From Mesostigma viride (lineage: Eukaryota; Streptophyta; Mesostigmatophyceae; Mesostigmatales; Mesostigmataceae): 64,000 nucleotides of DNA. The position numbers and the translations under genes are program-made. Each line of letters starts with the position of its first letter. The stretch's first letter is position 1. The notes under the pieces were generated by a model, which saw nothing but the letters and a program-made list of their open reading frames with translations, made no database searches and had not been told where the DNA came from. The DNA is taken from positions 32,976-96,975 of the forward strand of contig RPFO01001625.1 in the NCBI GenBank assembly GCA_009746045.1, written 5' to 3'. Positions 1-10,965 of the stretch are shown one piece after another.

Positions 1-537
1 CCTTAAGGCTTCAGAGGATGGCTGCTTGGTTATGTTGCTGATTCTTAGGAGGGTCTGTTGCAATGCCACCCCATGGGGCAGTTGTGGTCACCATCTGGAT
101 TGCATTGCGTTGCTGAGTTGCTGCACACACGCGTGGTCGTGTGCCCTTGTAAACTTACGACATTTTGGCAGGCCGGATCTAGCTTGCATGACCATATCTG
201 GTTAGCGTGTAATCGATATGCTTATGTTTTAGTATATTAAGCCGCCATTCCAAACTAGCCCTTTTGTCTGCAGTTCAGTTTATTGTCACAGCATTGGTAT
301 ACATTTTTATGTAAATGCTTTTGTAATTGTATTCAAATTTTTCCTAAAAAAATTGTGCAACGATATGTGCCCATGTGGCCCATACGCATGCTAGCCCGGC
401 GCCCTTTGCTATCAAGTTTTCATGTCGTCGATCAATTAAGTAGTATGATTATCGCGTATAGACTGCGTCACGTGGGTACCAATAAAGGAACCTTAAGTTA
501 ATTTAACCCCTATGCACCATGATAAGTAAGGAGGGCG
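1..537. other. No recognisable gene
   Basis: Short open frames only, with no coding pattern, RNA gene or repeat that I recognise. The segment runs up to the start of a decayed LINE fragment. Confidence 0.5.
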
Positions 538-1262
538 CCCTAGCTTCTCTCACTCACCGGGGTGTGGCAGGGCTGTGTGCTCTCCCCGTATCTATTCATC
601 ATTATGGTGGACTATATTATCAGGCAGGCACTCCTTGATATTCTGAGGCGGGCACAAGCCCGCTTTGCCCGGGTACGGAGGCCGGGACTCCCGCCGGGGA
701 TAGAGATCACGGGGTACACCAGCTACGGCGGGGTTGATCGACCCGCCCTACCGACTGAGCGATCTGATGTTAAGCGAGACAACTATCCCTGGACGCATGG
801 CGATCCAAACGAGCTACGCTGATATCCAAACTATAGATCTGATCTACGCTGACATGACACGACGCTCGTTGAGACCGCGGAGTCCGCTCAACTCTGGCTA
901 GATAGCTTGTCACTAGAAGCGCGGCCGGTGGCCGGCTTATATCAAGGAGACAACCAGCGCATATATAATCAGCAAGAAAATGGATCTAGGTCATGGCCAT
1001 CAGCTTCCCCGCTGGGACCACACCACCCACCCTCCTCCTGCTGGACGGTGCCCAGCCCCGCCCCCCCGGCGATCGACTCGCTTCAAGCTCCTTGGCAGCT
1101 GGCTCCCCTCCATGGCCGACGACATCAACGTACGTACACCCGAATTGGGGCCATGCAGGCTTGGGCGGCCGGGCCCCGCCGCCTCGACAGGTTCGATCTG
1201 GACATATCCGGATCTTTGATATCGCTACCTGAGTGAGCGGCGCAAGCGCATTCTGAAGTGAG
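538..1262 (+). mobile_element. Decayed LINE reverse-transcriptase fragment
   Basis: Short translated stretches follow the reverse transcriptase of the LINE at 28413-33543 in order. The GVWQGCVLSPYLFII block lies at about 557-606, a degenerate YADD region at about 838-930, and a block reading FKLLGSWLP at about 1081-1110. The fragment is broken in every frame. It is also interrupted by a piece of the S repeat (about 768-816, 'GAGACAACTAT' followed by 'CTGGACGCATGGCGATCC') and by a short R-repeat start (about 943-965). It is non-functional; the outer limits are approximate. Confidence 0.75.
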
Positions 1263-1836
1263 ACAACTATCAAGGAGACAACCAGCGCAGGCCGGCCATG
1301 CCAGAAATCGGGAGAATCCGGACCCTGGTAGCTCGAGCCTGCCGTTATCTTGTCCGCGTGTTCGAGTCGTTCAGGATGATGAAGATGAATGGTGATGGAA
1401 ATGTGTATCCTTGTGCATTGAATTAATTAATTAATTAATTAGACTCGTGCTCCCGTTGGGGAGTCACGGAGCATTAACCCCGATGGATGGATGGATGGGT
1501 GCAACATTCCTACCGGTCTAATCTATCTACATTGGCTATATACTACATCTATCTAACAGCATTCTAACTACAACATCTATCTAGGCAGCCGCACGCTGCC
1601 CGAGGGGGAGCTATCTGGCGTGCCTCCCGCGGGATTGCACACGCGGGCGCTTCCCCACTGGGGGGGGCTCATTGTCCTCTATGACCTGGGCCCACTTGGC
1701 CTTGTCCATCATCTTCTTCCAAATCACGGAGAGGCCGAGGCCCCCCATGTCCTCTACTAGCTGTTCCTTGAAGGTGCGGGCCTTGCGGCGTCTAACATCA
1801 CTAGGCCCAGCCCACGTGTGCATTGAAATTATGGCT
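1262..1836 (+). repeat. R dispersed repeat, copy 1 (split by a LINE end)
   Basis: This copy begins near 'CAAGGAGACAACCAGCGC' and continues through 'AGAATCCGGACC' and 'GTTATCTTGTCCGCG' to 'ATTGAAATTATGGCT'. The same order of blocks recurs at 2371-3001, 27407-27573 and 50893-51011. The copy is interrupted at 1423-1816 by an inverted LINE 3' end and resumes at 1828. An S repeat follows directly. I see no coding potential; the origin of R is unknown. Confidence 0.7.
1423..1816 (-). mobile_element. 5'-truncated LINE 3' end with TSD
   Basis: On the minus strand this holds the last ~80 codons of a LINE ORF2 (a block containing KEQLVEDMGGLGLSVIWKKM). The 3' UTR with the CTCCC-CAAC-GGGAG hairpin and a (TTAA)n tail follow. 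The perfect 11-bp direct repeat TGTGCATTGAA flanks it at 1412-1422 and 1817-1827 and matches continuous sequence in intact R copies. This is therefore a clear target-site duplication. It is nearly identical, inverted, to 2430-2880. Confidence 0.85.
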
Positions 1837-2020
1837 ATGCCTGGACGCATGGCGATCCAACGCCGTGAAAGGACGAGGGTAGTTTCTGATTTGTCACGCC
1901 GCAAAGGTGAAAAACATTTGCGTTCAGTGCCGGTCCGCGGAAAACGCGACCTGCGAATGAATCCAGGCCGGAATCGAACTGGGGACCTCTCGCACCAACT
2001 TTTGCTGACTATAGGACGGA

Positions 2021-2060
2021 CTCCCCAACGGGAGCACGAGTCTAATTAATTAATTAATTA
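2021..2060 (+). mobile_element. 40-bp LINE tail with perfect 10-bp TSD
   Basis: The insert is only the terminal hairpin CTCCCCAACGGGAG, a few following bases and the TTAA tail. ATAGGACGGA is repeated exactly at 2011-2020 and 2061-2070. The empty site is seen in the second S copy near 34558-34571, where the target occurs once. This is an extremely 5'-truncated retrotransposition product. Confidence 0.85.
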
Positions 2061-2322
2061 ATAGGACGGACGTCTCCTGATCCTAAGGCATCGCCAACTG
2101 ACACCTACAGTCATCCGCAAAAGTTCTCCTTTCCGGGGAGTGATGCAAGCCTTTCGGATTTGGTACTAGATAAATCATTCGAGATCTGTGTGTGTAGGAG
2201 TACTACAGCTAGGCCGGGTAGTCGTCTGAGAGGAAAGAAGCGAAGGTCGCGGGAGCCGCGAGGCTATCTCTAGGTGGACCTGCATGGAGTGAGACAGAGG
2301 GTGACAAGAAAGGTTGACAGGG

Positions 2323-2328
<6 letters not shown>

Positions 2329-2358
<30 letters not shown>

Positions 2359-2370
2359 CACACACACAGA
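2329..2370. repeat. (AC)n microsatellite
   Basis: An alternating AC tract with one TG interruption ends the S repeat; a shorter AC tract sits at the equivalent place in the 34360-34880 copy. Confidence 0.9.
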
Positions 2371-3001
2371 GTATATCAAGACAACCAGCGCAGGCCAGAA
2401 ATAGGGAGAATCCGGACCATGGTAGCTCGCACCTCCTGACGTGGGCCGGGCCCAGTGATGTTAGACGCCGCAAGGCCCGCACCTTCAAAGAACAGCTAGT
2501 AGAGGACATGGGGGGCCTAGGCCTCTCTGTGATTTGGAAGAAGATGATGGACAAGGCCAAGTGGGCCCAGGTCATAGAGGACAACGAGCCCCCCCCAGTG
2601 GGGAAGCGCCCGCGTGCGCAATCCCGTGGGAGGCACGCGAGACAGCTCCCCTAGGGCAGCGTGCGGCTGTCTAGATAGATGTTGTAGTAAGAATGCTGTT
2701 AGATAGATGTAGTATGTAGCCGATGTAGATAGATTAGACCGGTAGGACTGTTTGCACCCATCCATCCATCCATCGGGGTTAATGCTCCGTGACTCCCCAA
2801 CGGGAGCACGAGTCTAATTAATTAATTAATTAATTAATTAATTAATTAATTAATTAATTAATTAATTAATTAATTAATTAATGGCAGCTCGAGCCTGCCG
2901 TACGTTATCTTGTCCGCGTTTTCGAGTCGTTCAGGATGATGAATATGAATGGAGATGGAAATGTGTAGCCTTGTGCATTGAAATTATGGCTGGCTTACGT
3001 G
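2371..3001 (+). repeat. R dispersed repeat, copy 2 (split by a LINE end)
   Basis: The left part (2371-2429) ends in CCATGGTAGCTCG and the right part (2881-3001) resumes with ATGGCAGCTCGAGCC, as in uninterrupted copies. The right part runs through TTGAAATTATGGCTGGC to CTTACGTGTA near 3001. The split is caused by the LINE fragment at 2430-2880. Confidence 0.7.
2430..2880 (+). mobile_element. 5'-truncated LINE 3' end with TSD
   Basis: The fragment carries the end of ORF2 (frame closes at 2654), a 3' UTR, the hairpin CTCCCCAACGGGAG at about 2792-2805 and a long (TTAA)n tail at about 2814-2880. It is flanked by ATGGTAGCTCG (2419-2429) and ATGGCAGCTCG (2881-2891), an 11-bp duplication with one mismatch, inside R. 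It is inverted relative to the fragment at 1423-1816. Confidence 0.85.
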
Positions 3002-4772
3002 TAGAGCGACTATATGACCTAGACGGTGGGGCCGGAAACAGCTTGCTTGATATCAGGGCGTGTGTTTCGAGCCTAACTGGCCTGGAGTGTCTAGTGGTTA
3101 GCACAATTGCTGCGATCGCTTTACGAGGAAATACGTACCGCAAATGGAAAACCACTGAAAAGGTCTAGCTAGTCAGTCATTACGTTAGCCATGCCATGAT
3201 TCCAAACGTCCAAGAACGGCACACGGTTGATAAGAATGACAAGAAGAAAAAGTAAAGTAAAAAAAAAAAATTAGGTGTGAGAACTTACTTGTGCAATCGT
3301 ACGTGACAGACGTGAAACACAAGGTTGTGTGCACATGATTTCTCTAAATCTTTGTGAATGGAGCAAGCAGTTGACTGCATGAAGTAATATTAGAGAAAGC
3401 GAAGAAAAATTGGTAGTACTGAAGCACAATTGGATGTAGACAACTAATTAACTATGGATGAGAATGCCATCAACACCTCGGCGTGCTTTACATGTGCACG
3501 GCCGGCCAAACTGGCCTGTCTAAAGCACAAAATCACCTAGAGCATCCAGCGTTTGCACTTTGTGCATGCTGAGATCACGCAATAATAAATGTACCCAGTG
3601 CAAGCCAGAACCCCCCGCGTGGAGGTTTTAGGTGTATAGGGAAAGCCGCTGCAACGTCGGTGCTCGCATGGCGGTGAATGCATAGATGTATCACTTGACT
3701 TGGCTGTGGAAATCCAACATGCAAACAGATGTAGAACATGCAGACAGCACCATTCATAGTTGGAGTTGATGCGGCAAGATGAGACTCATGGGCCTCATAT
3801 GATCGATCGAGTCAACTTACTGATCGGGCAACCGACCTATAATGAACATCGGCCAACAAAAAAAGCTCACACAAGCATTCAACAGCACACAACCATGCAC
3901 TTGTGTATCACCCCCGGCAGTCTGTAGGCAACAGGCTGCTGGTGTATTATATGCCACAGCACCTGCAGAAAATAGGCAGGTGCTCGGGAAAGCAAAACTA
4001 CGCAAACTTGTTGATTATGCCATAAGAGTACCATGAGCACTGCAAACTTTAGGGAAAACAATATTTGCGGAAGAATGGGTGGTACCAATAGGTCTGCAGA
4101 TTACATGGTAGCTCGCGCATCATGGTCATTGGTATGGTTGTCTCTTTGATATGACCAGCCCACTTTATTGTTTACTGCAAATAACTAATTTAAAAAATGG
4201 CCTGCATCAACATATACTAAACTGATACGCACAGACAACCTGCAAACTTGAAAATGAAGGATCAGCATGGGTCAGGTGGGGATGGGTGGGGGGTGAAGGG
4301 GAAGTGAGCACAAACTGGGTCTTCATTTTCATTGACGTGACTTACTCAATTGCACAGCTATACAAAGGCAAGCTGGGACAGAATACTGTGTGCTACTGAT
4401 CCATGCGGTGTCCAGCCTGCACTGGATATCTCATTGGTGTTGGCAACTACCTCGTGCAGTGACTCTAGCAGGCATCCAACCGGCTCTCTCTCCAGGAACA
4501 ACCATGGGTAGGCAGACACCATCATCCAACATGGGTAGCAGCAACGCATGTCATCTAACCTACAAAATCCACACCTTTTCAATTGCCCACACCACACCCA
4601 GTGGTGATGACATTGCGGATGTGGTGGACAAACCTACTCCGATGCTACGTCGCACTGCTTCACTTCGGTTACGTCATTTCTCTACAAACATTGGCTAGGC
4701 ATGGTGCAAGTATGGAGCAGCTTGGCATGATGCGGGTACGGCTAGGCATGATTTCAGGCAAGGAGAGAGCAC
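3002..4772. other. Spacer, 3' flank of the syntaxin gene
   Basis: Only short open frames and no recognised repeat. It presumably includes the 3' UTR of the minus-strand syntaxin gene; AATAAA on the minus strand near 4163-4168 is a possible but distant polyadenylation signal. Confidence 0.4.
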
Positions 4773-7700
4773 TCACTTGTAGATCCAGGCACCAATCCCG
4801 AGCAGGATGCAAAGCAGGACGACATCGACACAGAAATTCCGGCTTGACCGGACCTGTGTCAGGCATAACAAGTCCAGATGATAAAAATACACATTTGAGG
4901 GGGGGGAAATTGGTACGTCGCAAGCCACTGGGCATCACACAGACTTGGGCGAGCCCCATTGGCAAAACAGGAAATGCATGGAAGGGTCAGCCGTGAATCC
5001 CCCCGCTTGTTCTTAACAACGTGCACGTGCACATAGGTGTTCCGGCCCAAAGGAACCGTGGCATGCACATACTATCCAAGAAGTTGCACGACACAAGATG
5101 TCAAACAGTGCCGCGACTCTTAAGCTAATCAAGGATGCATGCTCGCTGGGATGGCGACTACTAGGCAGCTGAAGGGTTTTGGGAAAATCACACTTTCAAA
5201 AACATTGACTCAGTGAATGCAATAGTACCGTGGAAGATGACCGATTACGGTCATGCTTTCTACCTGTGCAGCGACCAATGTCATGAACAGGAAGGCTCTG
5301 GAATTCACACGGTAACATCCTTCAAAACAGCACAAGTCTTTTCCCCCCTACCACCGACAGTTTGTAAGGGCACCTTATCACCGAGGTCACGAGCCTTAGG
5401 GGTCAGAAGTCGTTGCACTGACCTGTGTGACAAGCTTCTTCAACTTGGCATTGTTGGTTTTCAGATCGGCCGTGGCCTTGTCGATCTGTTCCGGGGAACC
5501 CAGGCAGCGCATGGTTGCAGATAGGTGAGACATCCCCTCCACAGGTAAAAGAAAAGACGCGGCAGGATATGGCGCTCAGAGGTTCAGCAACACAGGCAGA
5601 TAGCAGCCAATTAATATAAGTGAAACAAAATGGCTGCTAGAGGAAGGAAACCAAACATATTAACCATGAAACAAAGCAAAGTTATGGCCCTGCATGTTGT
5701 TTACAAGCTTTTCATACAACAATAACAGAGCCCAGCATTTGCAATGACCATATTTGCGATTGCATAAATGGTCCTAACATGGCACCCCACAAATACGTTG
5801 GAATCAGGATAGTTCCAAACAAGGTACTTTGACAACAGTCAAATGTGAGAAGGGGAGAAGCGAGGAGGCGACAGACAGCGGTGGCACCACAGAGACAGGT
5901 CGTGCTGCTTCCCAGGCACATGTCTTGGCTGGGACTAGGACGAGGTGGTCAGCGAAGGGGGTTGCGAAGCGGGGGTAGCAGAATACTGGAATCCAGCCCG
6001 ATGCCAAATGGTGCGCATTCCTGGTGGCAGCAAAAAAAACACACGCCCACTTACAAGCATGCTCCACGTGACTAGAAAAGTCTGAGTCGTTGGGCATCAC
6101 ATCTCAAGCATCGTAACCATTTGCGGCAAGGAAACACACAGCCTGCCTAGCAACCCAGCCTTATAGCTCAGCCTTATAACCCAGCCTAGTAACCCTGCCT
6201 CACCTTGCTCTCCATCTCATCCACCAGCGGGTTCTGCTTCTCCAGCTCCTGCAGCACGAACAGTCAAGAATCAAGCATAATCCAGACCAAAAAAACAAAA
6301 AAGCAAAATGAGCCACAGGAAGCGGTGGCAGTTCAAGAGGGACCAAGGTCGGAGCTACAAAACGAATGAACCCCTGACCCGTTTCCTTGTATGACACTTG
6401 AACCTCGGGCAGGCAACGCCAATACAACTATGTGCCAGGACTCGCAGGCAAGTATGGACCATGACATGTCATATCAACCATACCTTCAAACATGATGGGA
6501 ACAGCGTTGCTGGTAAAAATGGTAAGACCTACATGCTGCTTGTCAAACACCTTTCCCGTACACTATACCAGAAGGGAACATCCCAGTATCTGCACATTGG
6601 CATAGCCAGGCCAGCCACTGAGGTCGACGAGCCATCTGCACAAAGGTCTGCCTGACGAGTGAGAGAGAGGATGATAAAACACACAGGGGATGCAGGTCTA
6701 CTGGGAAGTGGGCATGCAGGCATACAAGTGAGTCCATACAGGCATACACACATAACCACTCGCACGAGCAACCCTTACTGCCCTTTTACCACATCCCAAC
6801 CCAAGCAGCAGAACCTTAACGAATAACTCAGCCTATGTTGGGACCAACGTGGAGAAACAGGAGACAGTTTTCTATGCATGTCATCTCAGTACTCATGCAT
6901 TCTAGTATCTACATGTGCCTTCCTAAACCTGCAGGAAGCTAGCTGGGATACTGGAAAGCACACATGGTGGTGGCAAAAAACGTTCAGACACACTGCCATA
7001 GAAATCGACCAAACATATTAGTGGAATCTCCTCAAAACACAAAATGAACATGTACCCACCTCCGCCATGTCCTTGCCGAGGTTCTTCATGGTCGTCAGAC
7101 CCTTTGAGATATAGTCCAGGGACTCGTCCTGAGATAAGAGAATTTCCAGTCCACGGCAGCGGGTGTGTGTGTCAGGGTGGGGAAAAACAAACATGGGTGA
7201 GACTGATAAGACTCAAGAGTGATGACAGCACCAACAAGTAGAGCTCCAAGTAGTGGAAATACCTGCATCAACTTGCTTAAATTGCCCATGAAAATTCGTC
7301 CTTCGGTAAATAAATTTCATGACAGACGAGGATACATGGAATCTGCACCCAAGCAGATGTCGTTGGCAGTGCGCTCAAGCTGTGTCCAACTCAGGCTTGC
7401 GCACAGTAATCCCATTCTGACTAAACCTTCAAGGTAATCTTGTGATTGTTCAGAAGTATCTCCTATGGTCCGCATGCTTCTTTTTTTTTTTTTTTGGTAA
7501 ACCAAAATGCACGTGCGCCTCTGCCCCAGCCTTGGCAAAAAATGATTGAAGCACACTTGCATACAGAAAAGCTGAACAGGCACGCTATGGATGGCCAGCT
7601 GGCAACAAAACACTGGCAGTGATGGTAATGACAGCATTCTGAACAACCTACGCAAGCTCCAGGTGGGCACCCTTCCATTCCATCCTTCATGGGCCTATCA

Positions 7701-9933
7701 TCGCATCGCACCGAAAGCAAGCATGTATCAAGGGGCATGTGGCCAGGTTGTCCACACACCTAAGCAACAGTGCTGCAGACACCTAAGCGACGTTTCCACA
7801 ATCCATTATTCATGGCAAGGGAAGGCCAAAGGTGCATACTGATGCTTCATACTTTATATCACAGTGGCATTTATGCCGCGTATGAAACTGCCCATGGTTA
7901 CGTGCATGTGCCACTGCTGCCCTCACATGCTATATCTCGCCCTCATGTGAATGTGTGTGAGCTGTCCGCCCTCCCCTGCTTTGTCAGGTCATGCACACGA
8001 GTGCAGGCGACCTCTGCCCTTACCTGCTTGATCTTGCGCATCTCAAACTCCCGACGGAACTTGTCGCTCTCTTCCGTGTGCTCCCAGTACATCGGGTTGT
8101 TGTGCACGTCCTCTGCAGGAAACCGATGCGTGTGGGGCAGGGCAGCCAGGGAACACGCACCACGACCACGGCACACGAGCAAATCACTCAGCAAATTTTA
8201 CATCCCCGGGGAGTGACAAGCCAGGGTGTGCCCGGCAACCAATTGTGGGCACCAGTACTGTTCAGGCAGGGTGTTATAGGCCAAAAGAAAGACTCGGTAT
8301 GCCCTATGGTGCAGCTGCCTTTACTGTGTAAGGTTTGATGGGTGTGTCTTTGTATGTGTCAGGAAAGAAGGAAGTCAGAAGAGGGGGGTGATGGCGGGGG
8401 GGTGGGGGTGGGGAGGAAGGAGGGGAACACTAAGACAAAAGAATGGTTGCTACGAAGACACCATCAAGTTAGGAGATGCACAACACACAGGAATGCAGAA
8501 GCAAACACATGCATAGGCAAAGGGTGGGTGAGCGACGGCGGTAGGGGTGGGGGCATGGGGCCATAGACCGAGTGTCCATGTTTGTTCATCTGCATGCAAC
8601 CACCCTTGTGGCTCTCTGCGTACCCTGGGATGGGACTGCGGCGCATGATTGGGACTTAAAGTGCCAGTCAGGGTGGGACTGGGAAGACACCAGGCTTGCA
8701 CAGGAGATAAACACCAAGGCAAGGCTTGCGAGGAGGAAGTATGAGAAGGCAAGGATGAGATAGAAGGGGGGAAGAGGTGAGCAGGGGGATGATGGGAGGG
8801 GAGGAGAGGGTGGAGAACGGGCAGACGAAGATGACCGGGGGGAAGATGGGGACCAATGACAGGAACATTCGTCGAGAGGACAAACAAACGTGTGTCATGG
8901 AGCAGATCGCCTGACATCGATGGCCAGCGAGAACAGTGAACCAGCACGAGAAACGAATGAGCCTCCATCCATCCTTGCGTGCACACTACCGCAGTTTGCC
9001 ATTAAGATGGCGGTGAAAACAAACTCATTTTTCATGCATCCAATCCCTTAAAAAATAATTAGTATGACCAAGGCAAGCAAGTACCACCTGGGTCCAGCCC
9101 CTCAATCTTGATGCCCGTTGGGTCGACTGGGTTGGGCGCATCAAGCCCCTTCCCTTTCTTCTTCTTGGCGACCGGGCGGGCTATCACGCCATCAGACAGT
9201 GCCTCCACCTGCTCGGTGAATGCTTTTATTCTCGCTGCTCGTTCCTCCTTCTGCGCCTCAGACAGGGTCTTTGCCTGGTGTAGCCAGCCCCCCGACGTGA
9301 ATATTTGCAGATGACCGTTTGTTTATGTTTTTTAGCAATCGCAGCGAAAGGACGATTAGGCAAAGGCACAATGGGATGTGACAAGTTAGCGCTTGGCTAA
9401 ATATAAATGCTGCAGACACACGACGCCTCCTTGTGTGTGACTGGAACCATAAAGTTGAAGCAGAACATGTGGCTCCACAGAACGTACCCTTTTATGGGAG
9501 AGCTTCTCCAGCCGCGGCAATTCAGCCTGCAAATTGGCCTTCGATTTCCTGATTTCAGCATTGAGAGTGGCAAGCATGGGCTTGTCTTTGTCTCCGAGTG
9601 CAGTAGCCTCTGCCGTTTTCTGTAGAGCAAAGTGGGAGCCCGAGGAAGCAAGCGGTTGTCATGGATCGAAGATGTCAATCCACTGAGTCGACCTTGGCAA
9701 AAACCTGCGCAGTACCGGATTCTGCAGGCAGACACAAAACGTCCCATTAGCGTGCTGGCACTTACAGCAATTACGCTTTCGAGATCGCTTTGTAACTGAT
9801 CATAAAGATGCTCGAAGGCATCGGCGCCTTTCGGTAGGACCTTCCTTTTCTTCTCAGGGTCATACTTCTCGTATTTACGCATCAAAACACTGGAACGCAA
9901 CATGATATCCGACAGGTTGCCGTTGCTCGTCAT
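4773..9933 (-). CDS. SYP7-family syntaxin (Qc-SNARE), 8 exons
   Basis: A plant-type Qc-SNARE for membrane fusion at the ER/plasma membrane. Exons, 5' to 3' on the minus strand: 9933-9766, 9619-9488, 9274-9088, 8112-8024, 7128-7060, 6248-6204, 5485-5423, 4853-4773. All have GT-AG borders with matching phases and give 277 residues; land-plant SYP7 proteins are about 265. The N-terminal helical domain contains LNAEIRKSKANLQAELPRLE (about residues 74-93). The block FRREFEMRKIKQ (about 181-192) is diagnostic of the family. The SNARE helix runs from about 193 to 250, with the zero-layer glutamine in LEKQNPLVDEM (about Gln220). A C-terminal anchor follows (about 258-276, DVVLLCILLGIGAWIY). The last exon ends AAG-TGA-GT, so a cryptic donor overlaps the stop and an alternative C-terminus is possible. 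The ATG at 9933 is the only one in frame before the conserved YEKYD block. Confidence 0.9.
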
Positions 9934-10965
9934 TTTCAACTTACTAAGGCAAAATTAGAGCGCACGGTTGCTAAACCTGAATCCCACTACTCGGTTATAT
10001 CTAGTAGGTCTACAACCTTAGCAGCTGGGGTCCCCATCAGAAAGGTAAAGCAAATTATTCTTGTCCGCATGAACCGTTCATAATATGTCCATGTCAACCC
10101 GCCCGGCTTTCCATTCTTGACAGCCTTAGTTTCCCATTAAGCACGCACAACAATACTCATCCGGCTGTTGGAAATAAGATCGTCTTGGAGAAGTCGAGCG
10201 AGCGGCTAGGAACCGATGAATCGACAGGTTCAAGTGCACATCAAAAGTAAAATACCTGCCCGTTTAAAGCTGCCCTCGCTTTCATGTCAAACCAGCATGT
10301 GGCGCAAACGTGCGCGCAATGGTAAAAAATTACCAACACTGTCACGCCAACGTTACTCCGCGCTATGAGTAGCTCCGCATTTACCGCGTGTCCAATTTCT
10401 GTCCCTGCACGCCGCGTCGCGCCGCGCCTTCATGCAAGATCTGAAACCCTGGCGATGCCAAGCCATGCCACGTTCCAGCCTAGCACTCTCCTGCACGACC
10501 TGGTCCCGTCAAGGGAAAATATTCGAGGTTTACTAAGCGTTAATGATCATGGAGGCCGTCTGATCCAGTTTGTGCAGTGCTCCACTGCAAACTTGAGTCA
10601 TTTTCCGGGAACGGAGCGTCATTAGCCAAAGCTTATGCAAACTCTGACCATTGAGCTGTGGTGATAGTTGGACCGTCATTATCATGAATGTTACATGCAA
10701 GGTGGAGAGTCGAAGGCTCTTATTAATGAATTAAGAATGGGATGTAGTAGAACTGCAGAAACCGGTTTAAGACGGCCATAGTAAGTGTGACTTTCTTAGA
10801 TCATTATATGTACCATCCGGGATGCAGCATGCACAAAGCGCACGGTCTTTTGCTGCTGTCTGGGGACTCGTTCATGATCCATAACCGTGTTTCACGGGCG
10901 CGCAACTCGCATCGCATACCGTCTTCTTAATTGCTATTTCTTCACAGCTCGCCACAATAAGAGGA
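9934..10965. promoter_or_regulatory. Divergent intergenic region between two start codons
   Basis: About 1 kb separates the head-to-head starts of the syntaxin (minus) and SBBP membrane protein (plus) genes, so both promoters should lie here. A TATA-like ATTATATGTA lies near 10805-10814, about 155 bp before the plus-strand ATG. No repeats are apparent. The promoter role rests on position alone. Confidence 0.45.

Larger units (their letters stand above)
1837..2370 (-). repeat. S repeat, tRNA-related SINE-like, copy 1
   Basis: The segment matches 34360-34880 over most of its length. Around 1969-1982 the minus strand reads CCAGTTCGATTCCGG, which fits a tRNA T-arm / pol III B box, preceded by a degenerate tRNA-like body. 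The plus-strand right end runs into an (AC)n tract. The tRNA head puts the element's 5' portion on the minus strand. It is interrupted by a 40-bp LINE tail at 2021-2060. Calling it a SINE is an inference from the B box and repetition. Confidence 0.6.
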
